Positions 52,194 through 61,806 of a stretch of DNA of 64,000 nucleotides are shown in pieces. The position numbers and the translations under genes were made by a program. Within the stretch, counting starts at the first letter, position 1, and every line of letters begins with the position of its first letter. The notes beneath the pieces are model-generated. The model was given only the letters and a program-made list of their open reading frames with translations, made no database searches and was not told the origin of the DNA. Where the stretch lies: contig NZ_JQGC01000026.1 of NCBI RefSeq assembly GCF_000743575.1, positions 20,403 to 84,402 of the forward strand. Reading direction: 5' to 3'. The stretch comes from Devosia riboflavina. GTDB taxonomy: Bacteria > Pseudomonadota > Alphaproteobacteria > Rhizobiales > Devosiaceae.

Positions 52194-53549
52194 ATGATCT
52201 CTCTCAAGACGACAAAACTGCTCGCCACCACGGCAATGCTGCTCTCGGGCACCATGCTCGCCGCGCAGGCCGAGGATTATACCATCACCGTGTGGGCTGG
52301 CGGCACCGGCGACACCAGCAACTACCGCTACGACAATATCGTCCTGGCGGCCGACATTCTTGAGCGCGAAGCGGCCATTCGCGGCGAAGAGCTCAACATT
52401 ACCGTCGAAACGCAGGCCTGGTCCGGCTGGGACGACTTCAAGCAGGCCGTAACCCTGGCAGCCGAAGCGGGCAATGCGCCCAATATCATCATCTCGGGAC
52501 ACGAAGATATCGGCCCATGGTCCCAGTCGGGCCTGCTGCGTCCGGTCGAGGACTATGTCGATTTCGACGCCTGGCCGCTCAACGCCATCTATCCGAACCT
52601 TTATGAGATCAGCAGCTATGACGGCGTCGTCTGGGGCATTCCGCAGGATGCCGAGTCGCGCCCGTTCTACTATTCGCGTGCCAACCTCAAGGCCATCGGC
52701 TGGACCGATGCCGATATCGAGGCCCTGCCCGGCAAGGTCGCCAGCGGCGAATACACGCTCTACAACATGATCGACGACGCCAAGAAGATGCAGGATGCCG
52801 GTGTGGTCGAAGCCGGCAAGGGCTTCCTGCCCCGCCCCAGCAACGGCCCTGACTACTGGCAGTTCTATATCAGCTTCGGCGGTGAAATGGTCGACGCGGA
52901 AACCGGCAAGCTTGTCCTCGACAAGCAGGCCATGACCGACATGTTCCAGTTCTTCGTCGATGCGGCTGATGCTGGCGTTGTGCCGGCGACCCATCTCGGT
53001 TCAACCTGGGATGCCTTCCACGAAGCCGTCGCCAACGATCAGGCCGGTTTCTGGCATGCCGGCACCTGGACGGTTTCGGAATGGAAGACCAAATGGGGCG
53101 TGGAAGACTTCTTCGGCCAGATGCAGTACAGCCTGATCCCTGCCGGCAACGAGAACGGCAAGGCCAATACCATCAGCCATCCGCTGGTCTACCTGCTCTC
53201 CAATGCCGGCACCGATGAGGATGCCGCCATCGCTGCGGAACTGATCACCATCGCTTCCGAGCCGCGCTTCAACGCGCTCCATGCAGTCAAGTCGGGCAAG
53301 GTCGCGCTGAGCGATGCCCAGGCCTCGATCCCGCTCTTTGCCAATGACCGCTGGGCCGGCATCGCCACCACCGAGCTGCTGCCGCACGCCACCGCCATCC
53401 CCAACGATGTCGAGTTCGGCCCCTACTGGACCGCGATGTACAAGAACCTCGAGGCCTCCTGGACCGGCACGATCTCGGTCGAAGACGCCGTCAATGCGCT
53501 GGAAGCCGAAGTCACTTCGGCCCTGGGCGACCAGATCATCGTCCGCTAA
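52194..53549 (+). CDS. ABC transporter substrate-binding protein
   Basis: 451 residues with a signal peptide (KLLATTAMLLSGTMLAAQA). The mature part starts EDYTITVWAGGTGDTSNY and follows the family 1 solute-binding plan (ETQAWSGWDDFKQAV, HEDIGPWSQSGLL). First gene of a LacI-controlled CUT1-type operon. Given the downstream phosphodiesterase and phosphatase, the ligand may be a glycerophosphodiester rather than a plain sugar. No strong Shine-Dalgarno motif is seen; ATG chosen for the signal peptide. Confidence 0.93.
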   Translation: MISLKTTKLLATTAMLLSGTMLAAQAEDYTITVWAGGTGDTSNYRYDNIVLAADILEREAAIRGEELNITVETQAWSGWDDFKQAVTLAAEAGNAPNIIISGHEDIGPWSQSGLLRPVEDYVDFDAWPLNAIYPNLYEISSYDGVVWGIPQDAESRPFYYSRANLKAIGWTDADIEALPGKVASGEYTLYNMIDDAKKMQDAGVVEAGKGFLPRPSNGPDYWQFYISFGGEMVDAETGKLVLDKQAMTDMFQFFVDAADAGVVPATHLGSTWDAFHEAVANDQAGFWHAGTWTVSEWKTKWGVEDFFGQMQYSLIPAGNENGKANTISHPLVYLLSNAGTDEDAAIAAELITIASEPRFNALHAVKSGKVALSDAQASIPLFANDRWAGIATTELLPHATAIPNDVEFGPYWTAMYKNLEASWTGTISVEDAVNALEAEVTSALGDQIIVR

Positions 53550-53605
53550 CCGCCACTCTTCCCGGGGCGCCACCCGCGCCCCGGGTTCCGTTGGAGACTG
53601 CTCTC

Positions 53606-54919
53606 ATGCGCACCCGAACCAGCCTGCTCGGCCTGGCCTTTGTCAGCCCGGCCCTTGCGCTGCTCTTTGCCTTCTTTCTCATGCCCGTGGTGCTGACGAC
53701 CGTCTTCGCCTTCACCAATATGAGCACGTCCACCGGCATTACCGGCGGCTCTCATGTCATCACTGGCAACCTGCTGCGTGACCTGGGCAATGCCGGGGTC
53801 GATGACGACATCGTCGCTGCGCTGAGCGAAGGCAGCTTCTCGGTGACACCAGAAACGCTCGCGGCCGCTGCCGAGGCCGGTGTCGAACCTCGGTTCCTGG
53901 GCGAAATCGAATCCAGCCTGATGGGCCAGAGCTTCGAGGACGCAAGGAGCTTTGAATCCGCGCTCAAGGCCCTGCCCTCGCGCCCGACCCGCATCCGCGA
54001 TCTCAAACTGGCTACAGAGCCCTTCGAACGCTCGATCCTCAATACCCGCTATTCCAGCCGTGCCGCGATGGAGACCGCCATTGCCAGCATGGTGCCCGAT
54101 GCGCCGGTCGATACCGTCAGCGCCATCGCCGAAGCCAGCTATACCGGTTGGCGCTGGATTGATGGCGGCAATTTCCAGACCCTGCTGGACCGGCCGGAAA
54201 CCATCCGCATTGTCCTCAACACCGTTTTCTATGTGGCTGCTACCCTCGCCTTCAACGTTTTTGTCGGGCTATTCCTGGCCATCACCACATTTTATCTGCC
54301 CAAGACCGGGGCCGGCTTTTTCAGCGTGCTCTGGTTGCTGCCGCGCATCACCCCGGTCGTGCTCTATGCTGTGATGTGGAAGTGGTTCACCTGGGACAAT
54401 GGCTTTCTCTACGTCATCGCCGAACAGCTTGGCCTGCCCGCCTTCAACTACATGAAGGGCTCCGTGCCGACCGCCTGGGCCACGATCATCCTGGTCAACG
54501 GTTTTGTTGGCGCATCCTTTGGCATGATCCTGTTTTCCGGGGCCCTGCGGGCCATACCGGTGCAGCAGCTCTGGGCCAGTGAGGTCGACGGCGCCAGCCG
54601 CTGGCAGCAGATCAGGCGGATCATCCTGCCGCAATTGCGCTGGCCAATCCTGTTTGTCACCTCCTATCAGACCCTGTCCCTGCTCTCGTCCTATGAGCAG
54701 ATCTGGCTGACCACCAATGGCGGCCCGGGCAGCACGACAACGGTCTGGGCCCTCGAAGCCTTCAATACCGCGCTCAACAACTATACCGGCAATCTCGAAT
54801 ACGGCATGGGCGCCGCCATGGCGCTGATCCTGGTCGCGGTCGGCCTGATCCTCTCCATTCTCTATCTGCGCATGTTCCGGTTCGACGAACTGGTCAACAA
54901 GCCGCGGATCGAATTCTAG
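53606..54919 (+). CDS. ABC transporter permease with a large periplasmic insert (MalF-like)
   Basis: 437 residues, longer than usual. After helix 1 (about 8-32) there is a hydrophilic region of about 150 residues (about 45-190) before the remaining helices, comparable to the P2 loop of MalF. The EAA loop is LWASEVDGASRWQQIRRIILPQL. The insert probably contacts the binding protein. ATG at 53606 follows GGAG; a TTG 15 bases earlier is an alternative. Precedes the second permease by 5 bases. Confidence 0.93.
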   Translation: MRTRTSLLGLAFVSPALALLFAFFLMPVVLTTVFAFTNMSTSTGITGGSHVITGNLLRDLGNAGVDDDIVAALSEGSFSVTPETLAAAAEAGVEPRFLGEIESSLMGQSFEDARSFESALKALPSRPTRIRDLKLATEPFERSILNTRYSSRAAMETAIASMVPDAPVDTVSAIAEASYTGWRWIDGGNFQTLLDRPETIRIVLNTVFYVAATLAFNVFVGLFLAITTFYLPKTGAGFFSVLWLLPRITPVVLYAVMWKWFTWDNGFLYVIAEQLGLPAFNYMKGSVPTAWATIILVNGFVGASFGMILFSGALRAIPVQQLWASEVDGASRWQQIRRIILPQLRWPILFVTSYQTLSLLSSYEQIWLTTNGGPGSTTTVWALEAFNTALNNYTGNLEYGMGAAMALILVAVGLILSILYLRMFRFDELVNKPRIEF

Positions 54920-54924
54920 GAGCT

Positions 54925-55752
54925 ATGATGACCCGCAATTTCTCCGCCTGGCCTATCTATGCCTTGCTCGGCATTCTGAGTGCGCCACTGGCCATCATGT
55001 ATCTCTTCCTCGTCATCGATACCTTCACCAATGCCCCGCCCGGCTCGCTCATTCCCAATGAGTTCACCTTCCACCACTGGCGCTTCCTCTGGGACCCGAC
55101 GGTGACCGGTGACGTCTGGGGGCCGACGCTGACGACCTTCCTCTTCGCCACGTCCATGGTGGTGATCGTCCTCGCCATCTCCTCCACGGCCGGCTACGCC
55201 ATTTCTCGGCTCAACCTGCCGTTCCGCCGGTTCTTCCTGTCCGGGATCATGGTGATGCACGCCTTCCCTTCGGTGACCCTGATCATCGGCGTGTTTCTCG
55301 TGCTGCAATATGCGGGGCTCTACAACACGCTGATCGGCGTGATCCTGGTCAAGGCCAGCCTCATGCTGCCTTTCGGCGTCTGGATCATGAAGGGCTTTTA
55401 CGACCAGGTGCCCTGGGAGATCGAAATGGCCGGCGTGCAGGACGGGGCCAGCCGGTTCACCGTCTGGCGGCGCCTGATCCTGCCCCAGGTGACACCGGGC
55501 CTGCTTTCGCTCGGCATCTTTGCCTTCATCGATGGGTGGAGCGAGTTCATGCTGCCCCGGATCCTGGCCCCCTCGGCCAATTTCCAGGTGCTGTCCACCT
55601 ATCTCAACGTGGTCTCGGACCCCAACTCCACCACTTACAACTTCAACCTCTTCAAGTCCGTCGGGCTCTACTACACCCTGCCGATCCTCGTGCTCTTCGT
55701 GGTGTTCCAGAACCGGCTGATGAACATTTTCGGCGGAGGCACGAAAGGCTGA
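54925..55752 (+). CDS. ABC transporter permease (MalG-like)
   Basis: 275 residues with six helices. EAA loop EIEMAGVQDGASRFTVWRRLILPQV. ATG at 54925 follows AGGAG. The stop overlaps the ATG of the ATPase gene (TGATG). Confidence 0.94.
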   Translation: MMTRNFSAWPIYALLGILSAPLAIMYLFLVIDTFTNAPPGSLIPNEFTFHHWRFLWDPTVTGDVWGPTLTTFLFATSMVVIVLAISSTAGYAISRLNLPFRRFFLSGIMVMHAFPSVTLIIGVFLVLQYAGLYNTLIGVILVKASLMLPFGVWIMKGFYDQVPWEIEMAGVQDGASRFTVWRRLILPQVTPGLLSLGIFAFIDGWSEFMLPRILAPSANFQVLSTYLNVVSDPNSTTYNFNLFKSVGLYYTLPILVLFVVFQNRLMNIFGGGTKG

Positions 55753-56810
55753 TGCAAGTCACCCTCAAGAATTTCACCAAGACTTTCGATGACACCACCG
55801 TCATCGACAGCATGAACCTGGCCGTCAATGACGGCGAGATGCTGGCTCTGCTCGGCCCCTCGGGCTGCGGCAAGTCGACCACGCTGTTTGCCATCTGCGG
55901 CATTCACCGCATCAATGGCGGCCAGATCCTGTTCGGCGACCGCGATGTCAGCGACGTGCCGAGCCAGAAGCGCAATGTGGGCGTCGTGTTCCAGAACTAT
56001 GCGCTCTATCCGCATCTGACGGTGTTCGAGAACATCGCCTTCCCGCTTTCTGTGCGTGGCGACAGCAAGCCCGATATCGAGCGCGAAGTGCGTGCCATTG
56101 CCGCGCTCACGCATATCGAGGAACTGTTGGCGCGCCGGCCGGCGCAGCTCTCCGGCGGGCAACAGCAACGCGTTGCCCTTGCCCGCGCACTGGTGCGCAA
56201 GCCCGATGTCCTGCTGCTCGATGAACCGCTGGCCAATCTCGATGCCAAATTGCGCCTCGAGATGCGCTCCGAAATCCGCCGCATCCAGCTCGAAACCGGC
56301 ATCACGGCCATCCTGGTCACGCATGACCAGGTCGAGGCCATGTCGATGTGCGATCGCATCGCCATCATGAACAAGGGCGAAATCCTGCAGATTGCCACGC
56401 CGACAGACATGTATCGGGCCCCGGTCAACAAGTTCGTGGCCGGTTTTCTGGGAAATCCACCCATCGTCATGCTCGAAGGCCGGACCAGCGGCGACGGTCG
56501 GTTCCTCGTCAAGGAGGGTACGAGCCTGCCCCTGCCCGCGCGTCTTGCCGGCATGCCGGGAGATACGCCGCTTAGCCTCGGCGTCCGCCCGGAGCATTTC
56601 GGCGCCGCTGGCGCCAATCGGGTCGAAGGCACGATTAGCTTTGTCGAGCCACAGGGGCGTGAGACTCTGTTCGACGTTACCCTCGACGATGGCGTTGTGT
56701 TGCGCTCAATTCAGCCGGCGCGAGATGATGTCGTGTTTGGGCAAAAGGTTGTCTGGCCGCTCGACGCGGAGAAACTGCTTGCCTTCGACGTATCCGGGCG
56801 GGCGGTCTAG
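55752..56810 (+). CDS. ABC transporter ATPase (UgpC/MalK type)
   Basis: 352 residues. Walker [11 protein letters not shown]-loop [12 protein letters not shown], signature LSGGQQQRVALARA, Walker B VLLLDEPLANLDAKLR, switch [10 protein letters not shown], and a C-terminal TOBE domain. Start overlaps the permease stop. Energises the import system of this operon. Confidence 0.95.
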   Translation: MQVTLKNFTKTFDDTTVIDSMNLAVNDGEMLALLGPSGCGKSTTLFAICGIHRINGGQILFGDRDVSDVPSQKRNVGVVFQNYALYPHLTVFENIAFPLSVRGDSKPDIEREVRAIAALTHIEELLARRPAQLSGGQQQRVALARALVRKPDVLLLDEPLANLDAKLRLEMRSEIRRIQLETGITAILVTHDQVEAMSMCDRIAIMNKGEILQIATPTDMYRAPVNKFVAGFLGNPPIVMLEGRTSGDGRFLVKEGTSLPLPARLAGMPGDTPLSLGVRPEHFGAAGANRVEGTISFVEPQGRETLFDVTLDDGVVLRSIQPARDDVVFGQKVVWPLDAEKLLAFDVSGRAV

Positions 56811-56816
56811 TCCACC

Positions 56817-58280
56817 ATGCGCAACACCATCCCTTTTCCGGCACGGCCGGATCGCCGACCGCTATGCATAGCCCATCGCGGTGCATCTCAGCATGCGCGC
56901 GAAAATACCCTCCAGGCCTTTCGGGTCGCCGCCGCCTTCGGCGCCGACATGTGGGAAATCGACGTGCAGCTCACCGCCGACAATCAGCCGGTGGTGTCGC
57001 ATGACGCCGAGTTGATGCGTGTTTTTGGCGTTCCGGGGGTGATCGCAGAGATGACCCTGGTGCAGATTCGCCAGGCCGCACCCGACCTACCGACCCTTGA
57101 CGAGGTCATCGCCTTGGCCGGGGAACTCGACCAGGCCCTCTATGTCGAGATCAAGGCCCGCGGCGCCGGGCGGATTGTCATGTCGCGTCTGAAGGCGGCC
57201 AGCTTCACGCGCGCCGGCCTGGGGAGTTTCGGCGTTGATGAGGTCCGCGATCTGGTCGCGGCCGATTGCCCCTATCCGGTCTCGATCCTGGTGCCGCTGG
57301 GCGCCGACCCCTTCGAGCGCGCCGAACAGTCGGGTGCAGATATCATCCATCTGTGCTGGGAGCGTGGCGGTGACCGGCCGCAGGACCTGGTGACACCCGA
57401 CCTGCTGGCCAGAGCACGGCAACTCGGACTTGGCCTGGTGCTATGGCACGAGGAGCGCAAGGCGGTCCTCGATGACCTGCTCAAATTGCCGAGCCTGGGC
57501 ATCTGCACCAACCAGCCCGAACTCCTGGGGGGCTGCGAGCGCGTCGACATCGGTGGCATGCAGATTGTCTGCCATCGCGGCGCCAATCGCTTTGCTCCCG
57601 AGAACACCATGGCGGCGGCCCGGATGATCTTCGACCAGGGCTGCGCTTATCTCGAACTCGATGTGCGCGAGAGTGCCGATGGCGAACTCGTCGTCATCCA
57701 TGACCCTACGCTTGAGCGCACCACCAATGGCACCGGCAAGGTCGCCGACCATACGCTTGCCGCACTCCGCAATCTCGATGCCGGCGCCTGGTTCTCTCCG
57801 CAATTTGCCGGTCAGCGCATTCCGACCCTGGCCGAGATGATCACCCTCTGTCAGTCCTATGGTCGCCAGATCTATATCGAGAACAAATGCGCCGATCCGG
57901 CCAAGATACTTGCCCTGGTCGACACGATGGGTTTTGCCGAGCATTGCTTTCACTGGTCCGGCGATCATGCGTTGCAAGCCGGGATCAGGGCGCTTTCCCC
58001 CACGGCCCGCATCAAGTCGAATGGGGCGCGCTACAACTCGATGCAGGCGCTCAAGGATCATCTCGATCCTGCCATTATCGAAATCAGGGTCGAGACTTAC
58101 GAACGCGATGCACCGGAGGCGCAGAGACTGAACATCGTGCCGATGCTGCAATATTTTGGGGATGACCCGAAAATATTCGAGAAGATCGTTGCCCTGCGCC
58201 CACCCATGATCAATCTCGACAGGGCAGATCTATTGCTTGCCGCATTCCGCAGGCAGGCCGGGCTGGACAATTGGGCATGA
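56817..58280 (+). CDS. Tandem glycerophosphodiester phosphodiesterase
   Basis: 487 residues containing two GDPD domains in one chain. Domain 1 (about 16-235): CIAHRGASQHARENTL, DMWEIDVQ and VVSHDAELM. Domain 2 (about 250-480): VCHRGANRFAPENTM, YLELDVRESADGELVVIHD, TLERTTNGTGKV. Both keep the His-Arg-Gly start and the E-x-D metal site; domain 2 has the fuller active-site loop, while domain 1 lacks the TTNGTG stretch and may be reduced or regulatory. No export signal, so it works in the cytoplasm on imported substrate. Lies between the ABC ATPase and lacI. Confidence 0.9.
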   Translation: MRNTIPFPARPDRRPLCIAHRGASQHARENTLQAFRVAAAFGADMWEIDVQLTADNQPVVSHDAELMRVFGVPGVIAEMTLVQIRQAAPDLPTLDEVIALAGELDQALYVEIKARGAGRIVMSRLKAASFTRAGLGSFGVDEVRDLVAADCPYPVSILVPLGADPFERAEQSGADIIHLCWERGGDRPQDLVTPDLLARARQLGLGLVLWHEERKAVLDDLLKLPSLGICTNQPELLGGCERVDIGGMQIVCHRGANRFAPENTMAAARMIFDQGCAYLELDVRESADGELVVIHDPTLERTTNGTGKVADHTLAALRNLDAGAWFSPQFAGQRIPTLAEMITLCQSYGRQIYIENKCADPAKILALVDTMGFAEHCFHWSGDHALQAGIRALSPTARIKSNGARYNSMQALKDHLDPAIIEIRVETYERDAPEAQRLNIVPMLQYFGDDPKIFEKIVALRPPMINLDRADLLLAAFRRQAGLDNWA

Positions 58281-59308
58281 GCAACGACGAGCGGGCCAAC
58301 CGCGTACCGACTTCAGATGATGTCGCCCTCTTGGCCGGCGTCTCGCGTTCGGCCGTTTCCCGAACGTTCACTGCCGGTGCCAGCGTTGCCCCGGCGACGC
58401 GCGAAAAGGTCATCTCCGCTGCCAAGACGCTCGGCTACCGTGTCAATTTCCTGGCCCGCGGCCTGTCGCAACAGCGGACCAATCTGGTTGCGCTGATCGT
58501 CTCGGACATGGACAATTCGCTTCGGGCCCGCACTGTGGACCATCTGGCGCGCGGCCTCGCCACGCTCGGTTTCCGGCCGCTGCTGCTGCCGACGGAGCCG
58601 GGTGAGGATGTGGGCTACCTCATCGACATGATGCTCAATTACAATGTGAATGGCACAATCGTGACCTCGGACACGCCGCCGGCCGAGATTGCGCAGGAAT
58701 GCGCCGCCTATGGCGTGCCGCTGGTCCTGATCAACAAGCCCGAAGTGGGCACGCATGTTTCCAATGTCTCCATCGATACGGCCACTGCCGGCCGCCTGGC
58801 GGCGGAAGAGCTGGCCAGGGTCGGCTGCAAGCGCATCGCCATTGCCAGCCAGCGCCGCGCCTCTCACACGATTGCCCAGCGCAAGGCCGCCTTCATTGCC
58901 ACCGCGCGTTCGCTCGGGCTCGATATTGTCGGCGATTTTCAGGGCAGCGTTCAAAATTACGGTGGCGGCGCAGAGGCCGCCGAAGCCTTCATTGCCAGTT
59001 GCATCGAAGTGGATGGCGTCTATTGCGTCAACGATTTCATGGCCTTGGGATTCCTGGACCAGTTGCGGCGGCTGAGCGACTTGCGCGTGCCCGAAGACAT
59101 CAAGCTCGTTGCCTGCGACGACATCGCCGAGGCAGCCTGGCAAAGCTATGACATCACCTCGATCCGGCAAGATCCCAAGGCCGTCGCCGATGCGGCCATT
59201 GCGGCTCTTTCCAAACGCATCGAGGAACCCGAAGCGGCGCAGCCGCATGTCATTATCCCGGTGACTCTCATCCGCCGCAGAACCACCGGCGCCTCCGACC
59301 CAATTTAG
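58277..59308 (+). CDS. LacI-family regulator of the second ABC operon
   Basis: 343 residues. Helix-turn-helix SDDVALLAGVSRSAVSRTFT, hinge with NFLARGLSQQ, then the effector-binding domain. ATG at 58277 overlaps the phosphodiesterase stop (ATGA). Likely binds the TTGCACGCGCGTGCAA palindrome in front of the operon and responds to the imported compound or its product. Confidence 0.95.
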   Translation: MSNDERANRVPTSDDVALLAGVSRSAVSRTFTAGASVAPATREKVISAAKTLGYRVNFLARGLSQQRTNLVALIVSDMDNSLRARTVDHLARGLATLGFRPLLLPTEPGEDVGYLIDMMLNYNVNGTIVTSDTPPAEIAQECAAYGVPLVLINKPEVGTHVSNVSIDTATAGRLAAEELARVGCKRIAIASQRRASHTIAQRKAAFIATARSLGLDIVGDFQGSVQNYGGGAEAAEAFIASCIEVDGVYCVNDFMALGFLDQLRRLSDLRVPEDIKLVACDDIAEAAWQSYDITSIRQDPKAVADAAIAALSKRIEEPEAAQPHVIIPVTLIRRRTTGASDPI

Positions 59309-59319
59309 CAAGTATCAAG

Positions 59320-60129
59320 ATGACCGACACAGTGCGCGAACGCGCCGACCGCCTCAGCGCGGCCAAGACCATTATCCGCCAGGCCGGGGCAGTCGCCCTG
59401 GACTATTTCGAGCGCTACGACATGCTCGAAGTCCAGAGCAAGCGCACCGCCCAGGACCTGTTCAGCGAAGCTGATACCAATGTCGAACGCCTGATCCGCA
59501 CCGCCATTGCCGAACAGTTTCCCTGCGATGGCCTGGTGGGGGAGGAATATGGCAAGCAGGAGGGCACCAGCACCTGGCAATGGGTGATCGACCCCATCGA
59601 CGGCACAAGCTGCTTCCTCCACGGTCTGCCGACATGGTGCGTCGTGATTGCGGTGCTCGAAAACGGTGTGCCGGTGCTCGGCCTGACCTATGATGCCTGT
59701 CGCGATCACCTCTACTGGGCGGCATTGGGCGAAGGGGCCTGGCGCAACGACGCCCGTATCAGGGTCCATCCGCGCGCGGTCATTGCCGACGGCCTCACCG
59801 CCATCGGCGGCAGCAATGCCGTCTACAGCGCGCAACTGGGCGGCATCATCGAGCGCCTCCTGGCGGCCGGCGGCTCTTACATGCGCAATGGCTCGACGGC
59901 GCTCACCCTGGCCCATGTCGCGGCAGGTCACTATGTGGGCTACTTCCAGCCGCTGCTCAATTCCTGGGATTGCCTGGCCGGACTGTTGCTGGTTTCCGAG
60001 GCCGGCGGCGTCACCAAGGACTTCATGGCCGATACCGGCCTTTATGGACGGGGCGACGTTTTCGCCTGTGCGCCGCAAGTTGCGACCGAGCTGGAGGAGA
60101 TCGTCGGCAGCACGGCGTCGCCCCGATAA
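59320..60129 (+). CDS. Inositol-monophosphatase-family phosphatase
   Basis: 269 residues. Motifs of the IMPase superfamily: LVGEEYG (metal Glu), WVIDPIDGTSCFLHG (D-P-I-D-G-T), and a C-terminal SWDCLAGLLLVSEAGG (W-D-x-x-x-G). It removes phosphate from inositol-1-phosphate or similar sugar phosphates; histidinol phosphatase HisN is a relative. Being the last gene of the GDPD-containing ABC operon, it probably acts on the phosphate released from the glycerophosphodiester. Confidence 0.93.
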   Translation: MTDTVRERADRLSAAKTIIRQAGAVALDYFERYDMLEVQSKRTAQDLFSEADTNVERLIRTAIAEQFPCDGLVGEEYGKQEGTSTWQWVIDPIDGTSCFLHGLPTWCVVIAVLENGVPVLGLTYDACRDHLYWAALGEGAWRNDARIRVHPRAVIADGLTAIGGSNAVYSAQLGGIIERLLAAGGSYMRNGSTALTLAHVAAGHYVGYFQPLLNSWDCLAGLLLVSEAGGVTKDFMADTGLYGRGDVFACAPQVATELEEIVGSTASPR

Positions 60130-60148
60130 TTGCTGCAGGCGCCACCCT

Positions 60149-61330
60149 TCAGGCGGGCTCGAGCGCGCGCTCCCTGTGCACAGCCCGCAAACTCAGCTCG
60201 TCGGCCCGGATGCAGGCGTAGCTGTGCTCCGGCGTCCCGGCCATTGGCGGCGGCGTCTCCCGGCAGGCAGGAAGCGCATAGCGGCATCGGTCGGCAAAGG
60301 CGCATCCCGGCTGCTTATGGGCAGGATCGGGCACGTGTCCCTCAAGGCGGATGCGCCCTGCCCCGCCGCGTTGGTGACGTCCGGGAATGGCGGCGAGCAG
60401 GGCCTCGGTATAGGGATGGCGCGGCGCCCTGAAAATCGCCTCGGTCGGCCCGATTTCGACAATCCGTCCCGCATACATCACCGCCACGCGGTCGCTGATA
60501 TTGGCGACGACGCCCAGGTCATGGCTGACGAAGAGATAGGTCAGCCCAAGTTCGGCCTGCAGCTCGCGCATCATATTGATGATCTGGGTCTGCACCGACA
60601 CATCGAGCGCCGAGACCGCTTCATCGGCAATCACCAATTGCGGATTGGACGCCAGCGCCCGTGCAATGGCGATCCGCTGGCGCTGACCGCCGGAAAAGGC
60701 ATGGGGATAGCGCTCGGCATAGTCTGGGCTCAGTCCCACCCGCGACAGCAGATGCTACACCCGCGCCTCGATCTCCGCCTTGCCCACGCCATTGACCTGC
60801 AGCACTTCCCCGATGATGTCGCGCACCCGCATGCGCGGATTGAGCGAGCCCGTTGGGTCCTGGAACACCATGCGGATCTCGGTCTTGAGCCGCCGCGCCA
60901 CCGCTCCCCGCGCCTGGCGCAGATCGACCGCAGCGCCATCCCTGGGCACATACTGCAGGTCGCCGCCATCGGCCGGATGCAGGCCCACGATGGTCTGGCC
61001 GAGCGTCGATTTCCTACATCCGCTCTCGCCCACCAGCCCCAGCGTCTCGCCGGCAAAAAGTGCGAAGCTCACATCGTTGACGGCGTGGATGCTCCCGATC
61101 CGGCGTTGGAAAAACCCGGCCCGCACCGGAAAGTGCTTGTTGAGATGGGAGACGCGCAACAGCGGCCGATCCGCAAACGGACGAACGGCGATCGGCGCTG
61201 ATTTGCTCCGCTCCCGGTGCCGCGGCGCCGCAAAGCGGTCCGCCTCAGCCCCATAGGCATGGCAGGCCACAACCCGGCCTGGCGCAGTCGCCAGACTGGC
61301 CGGCTCGATACCCGATCGTTCTCGAGGCAA
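60149..61330 (-). pseudogene. Broken fused oligopeptide ABC ATPase (OppD-OppF type)
   Basis: Minus strand. The end of an OppD-like half (GRVVACHA) runs without a stop into an OppF-like half (LLRVSHLNKHFPVRAGFF), so the ancestor was a fused protein. The N-terminal D half is missing beyond 61330. In the F half an in-frame TAG (60757-60755) interrupts [15 protein letters not shown], and the Walker A reads GESGCRKST, with Arg in place of the invariant Gly. The remainder is regular ([38 protein letters not shown]). It is inactive. Confidence 0.85.
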
Positions 61331-61416
61331 TCAACTCAAGCTCAAAAAGCGGCAGCTATTGGCGTTCGCCAGCGGCGCCACCAATGGCCGGAATTGGGCG
61401 CTGAGCAGTCTGATTG

Positions 61417-61806
61417 TCATCGTCGAGATTTGGCGGGCACCGTTGGCGAAAATCCCCGCAATACATTTCGAAGGCTATGAAGCTGCGATTGTGTACGACG
61501 CAGATCACTCAGTGTTATTTTCCTTAAGCCCGCATCGTGGGTCCTGCAGGTGACATACGGCTCGAAGTCTGCCTCCCAGGGATCGCTGTGGGCAGACGCG
61601 AGCCCATGGGCAATGGCGTTCCGTACCGCGCGGGGTTCCGCGAGGTCCCGCAGGAAAGTTTTCAATGGGTCCGTCGCCACCTCGGGGGAGACATGGCGCC
61701 AATTTACTCTGGCGTCGATCATTTCGCCTTCGAGCCAACCCCAGACTACAAGGGTTATGCCTATCTCGGCATGCAGATCTTTGAGTGTAGGTCCAAGCTT
61801 GGTCAC
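61417..61806 (-). CDS. Small HEPN-like protein
   Basis: 129 residues from the GTG at 61806, which overlaps the upstream gene's stop as GTGA. A helical protein with AEPRAVRNAIAHGLAS, the R-x4-H motif (RNAIAH) of HEPN domains, many of which are RNases or toxin parts. The upstream helices (LVVWGWLEGEMIDARVNWRH) fit the same fold. Homology not testable here. With the coupled membrane gene it makes a two-gene unit. Confidence 0.6.
   Translation of the reverse strand: MTKLGPTLKDLHAEIGITLVVWGWLEGEMIDARVNWRHVSPEVATDPLKTFLRDLAEPRAVRNAIAHGLASAHSDPWEADFEPYVTCRTHDAGLRKITLSDLRRTQSQLHSLRNVLRGFSPTVPAKSRR

Noticed and set aside
59690..61201. Plus-strand frame of 503 codons across the IMPase end and the dead ABC ATPase
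   Set aside because: Crosses the IMPase stop and unrelated sequence; the minus strand shows ABC ATPase motifs over the same bases.
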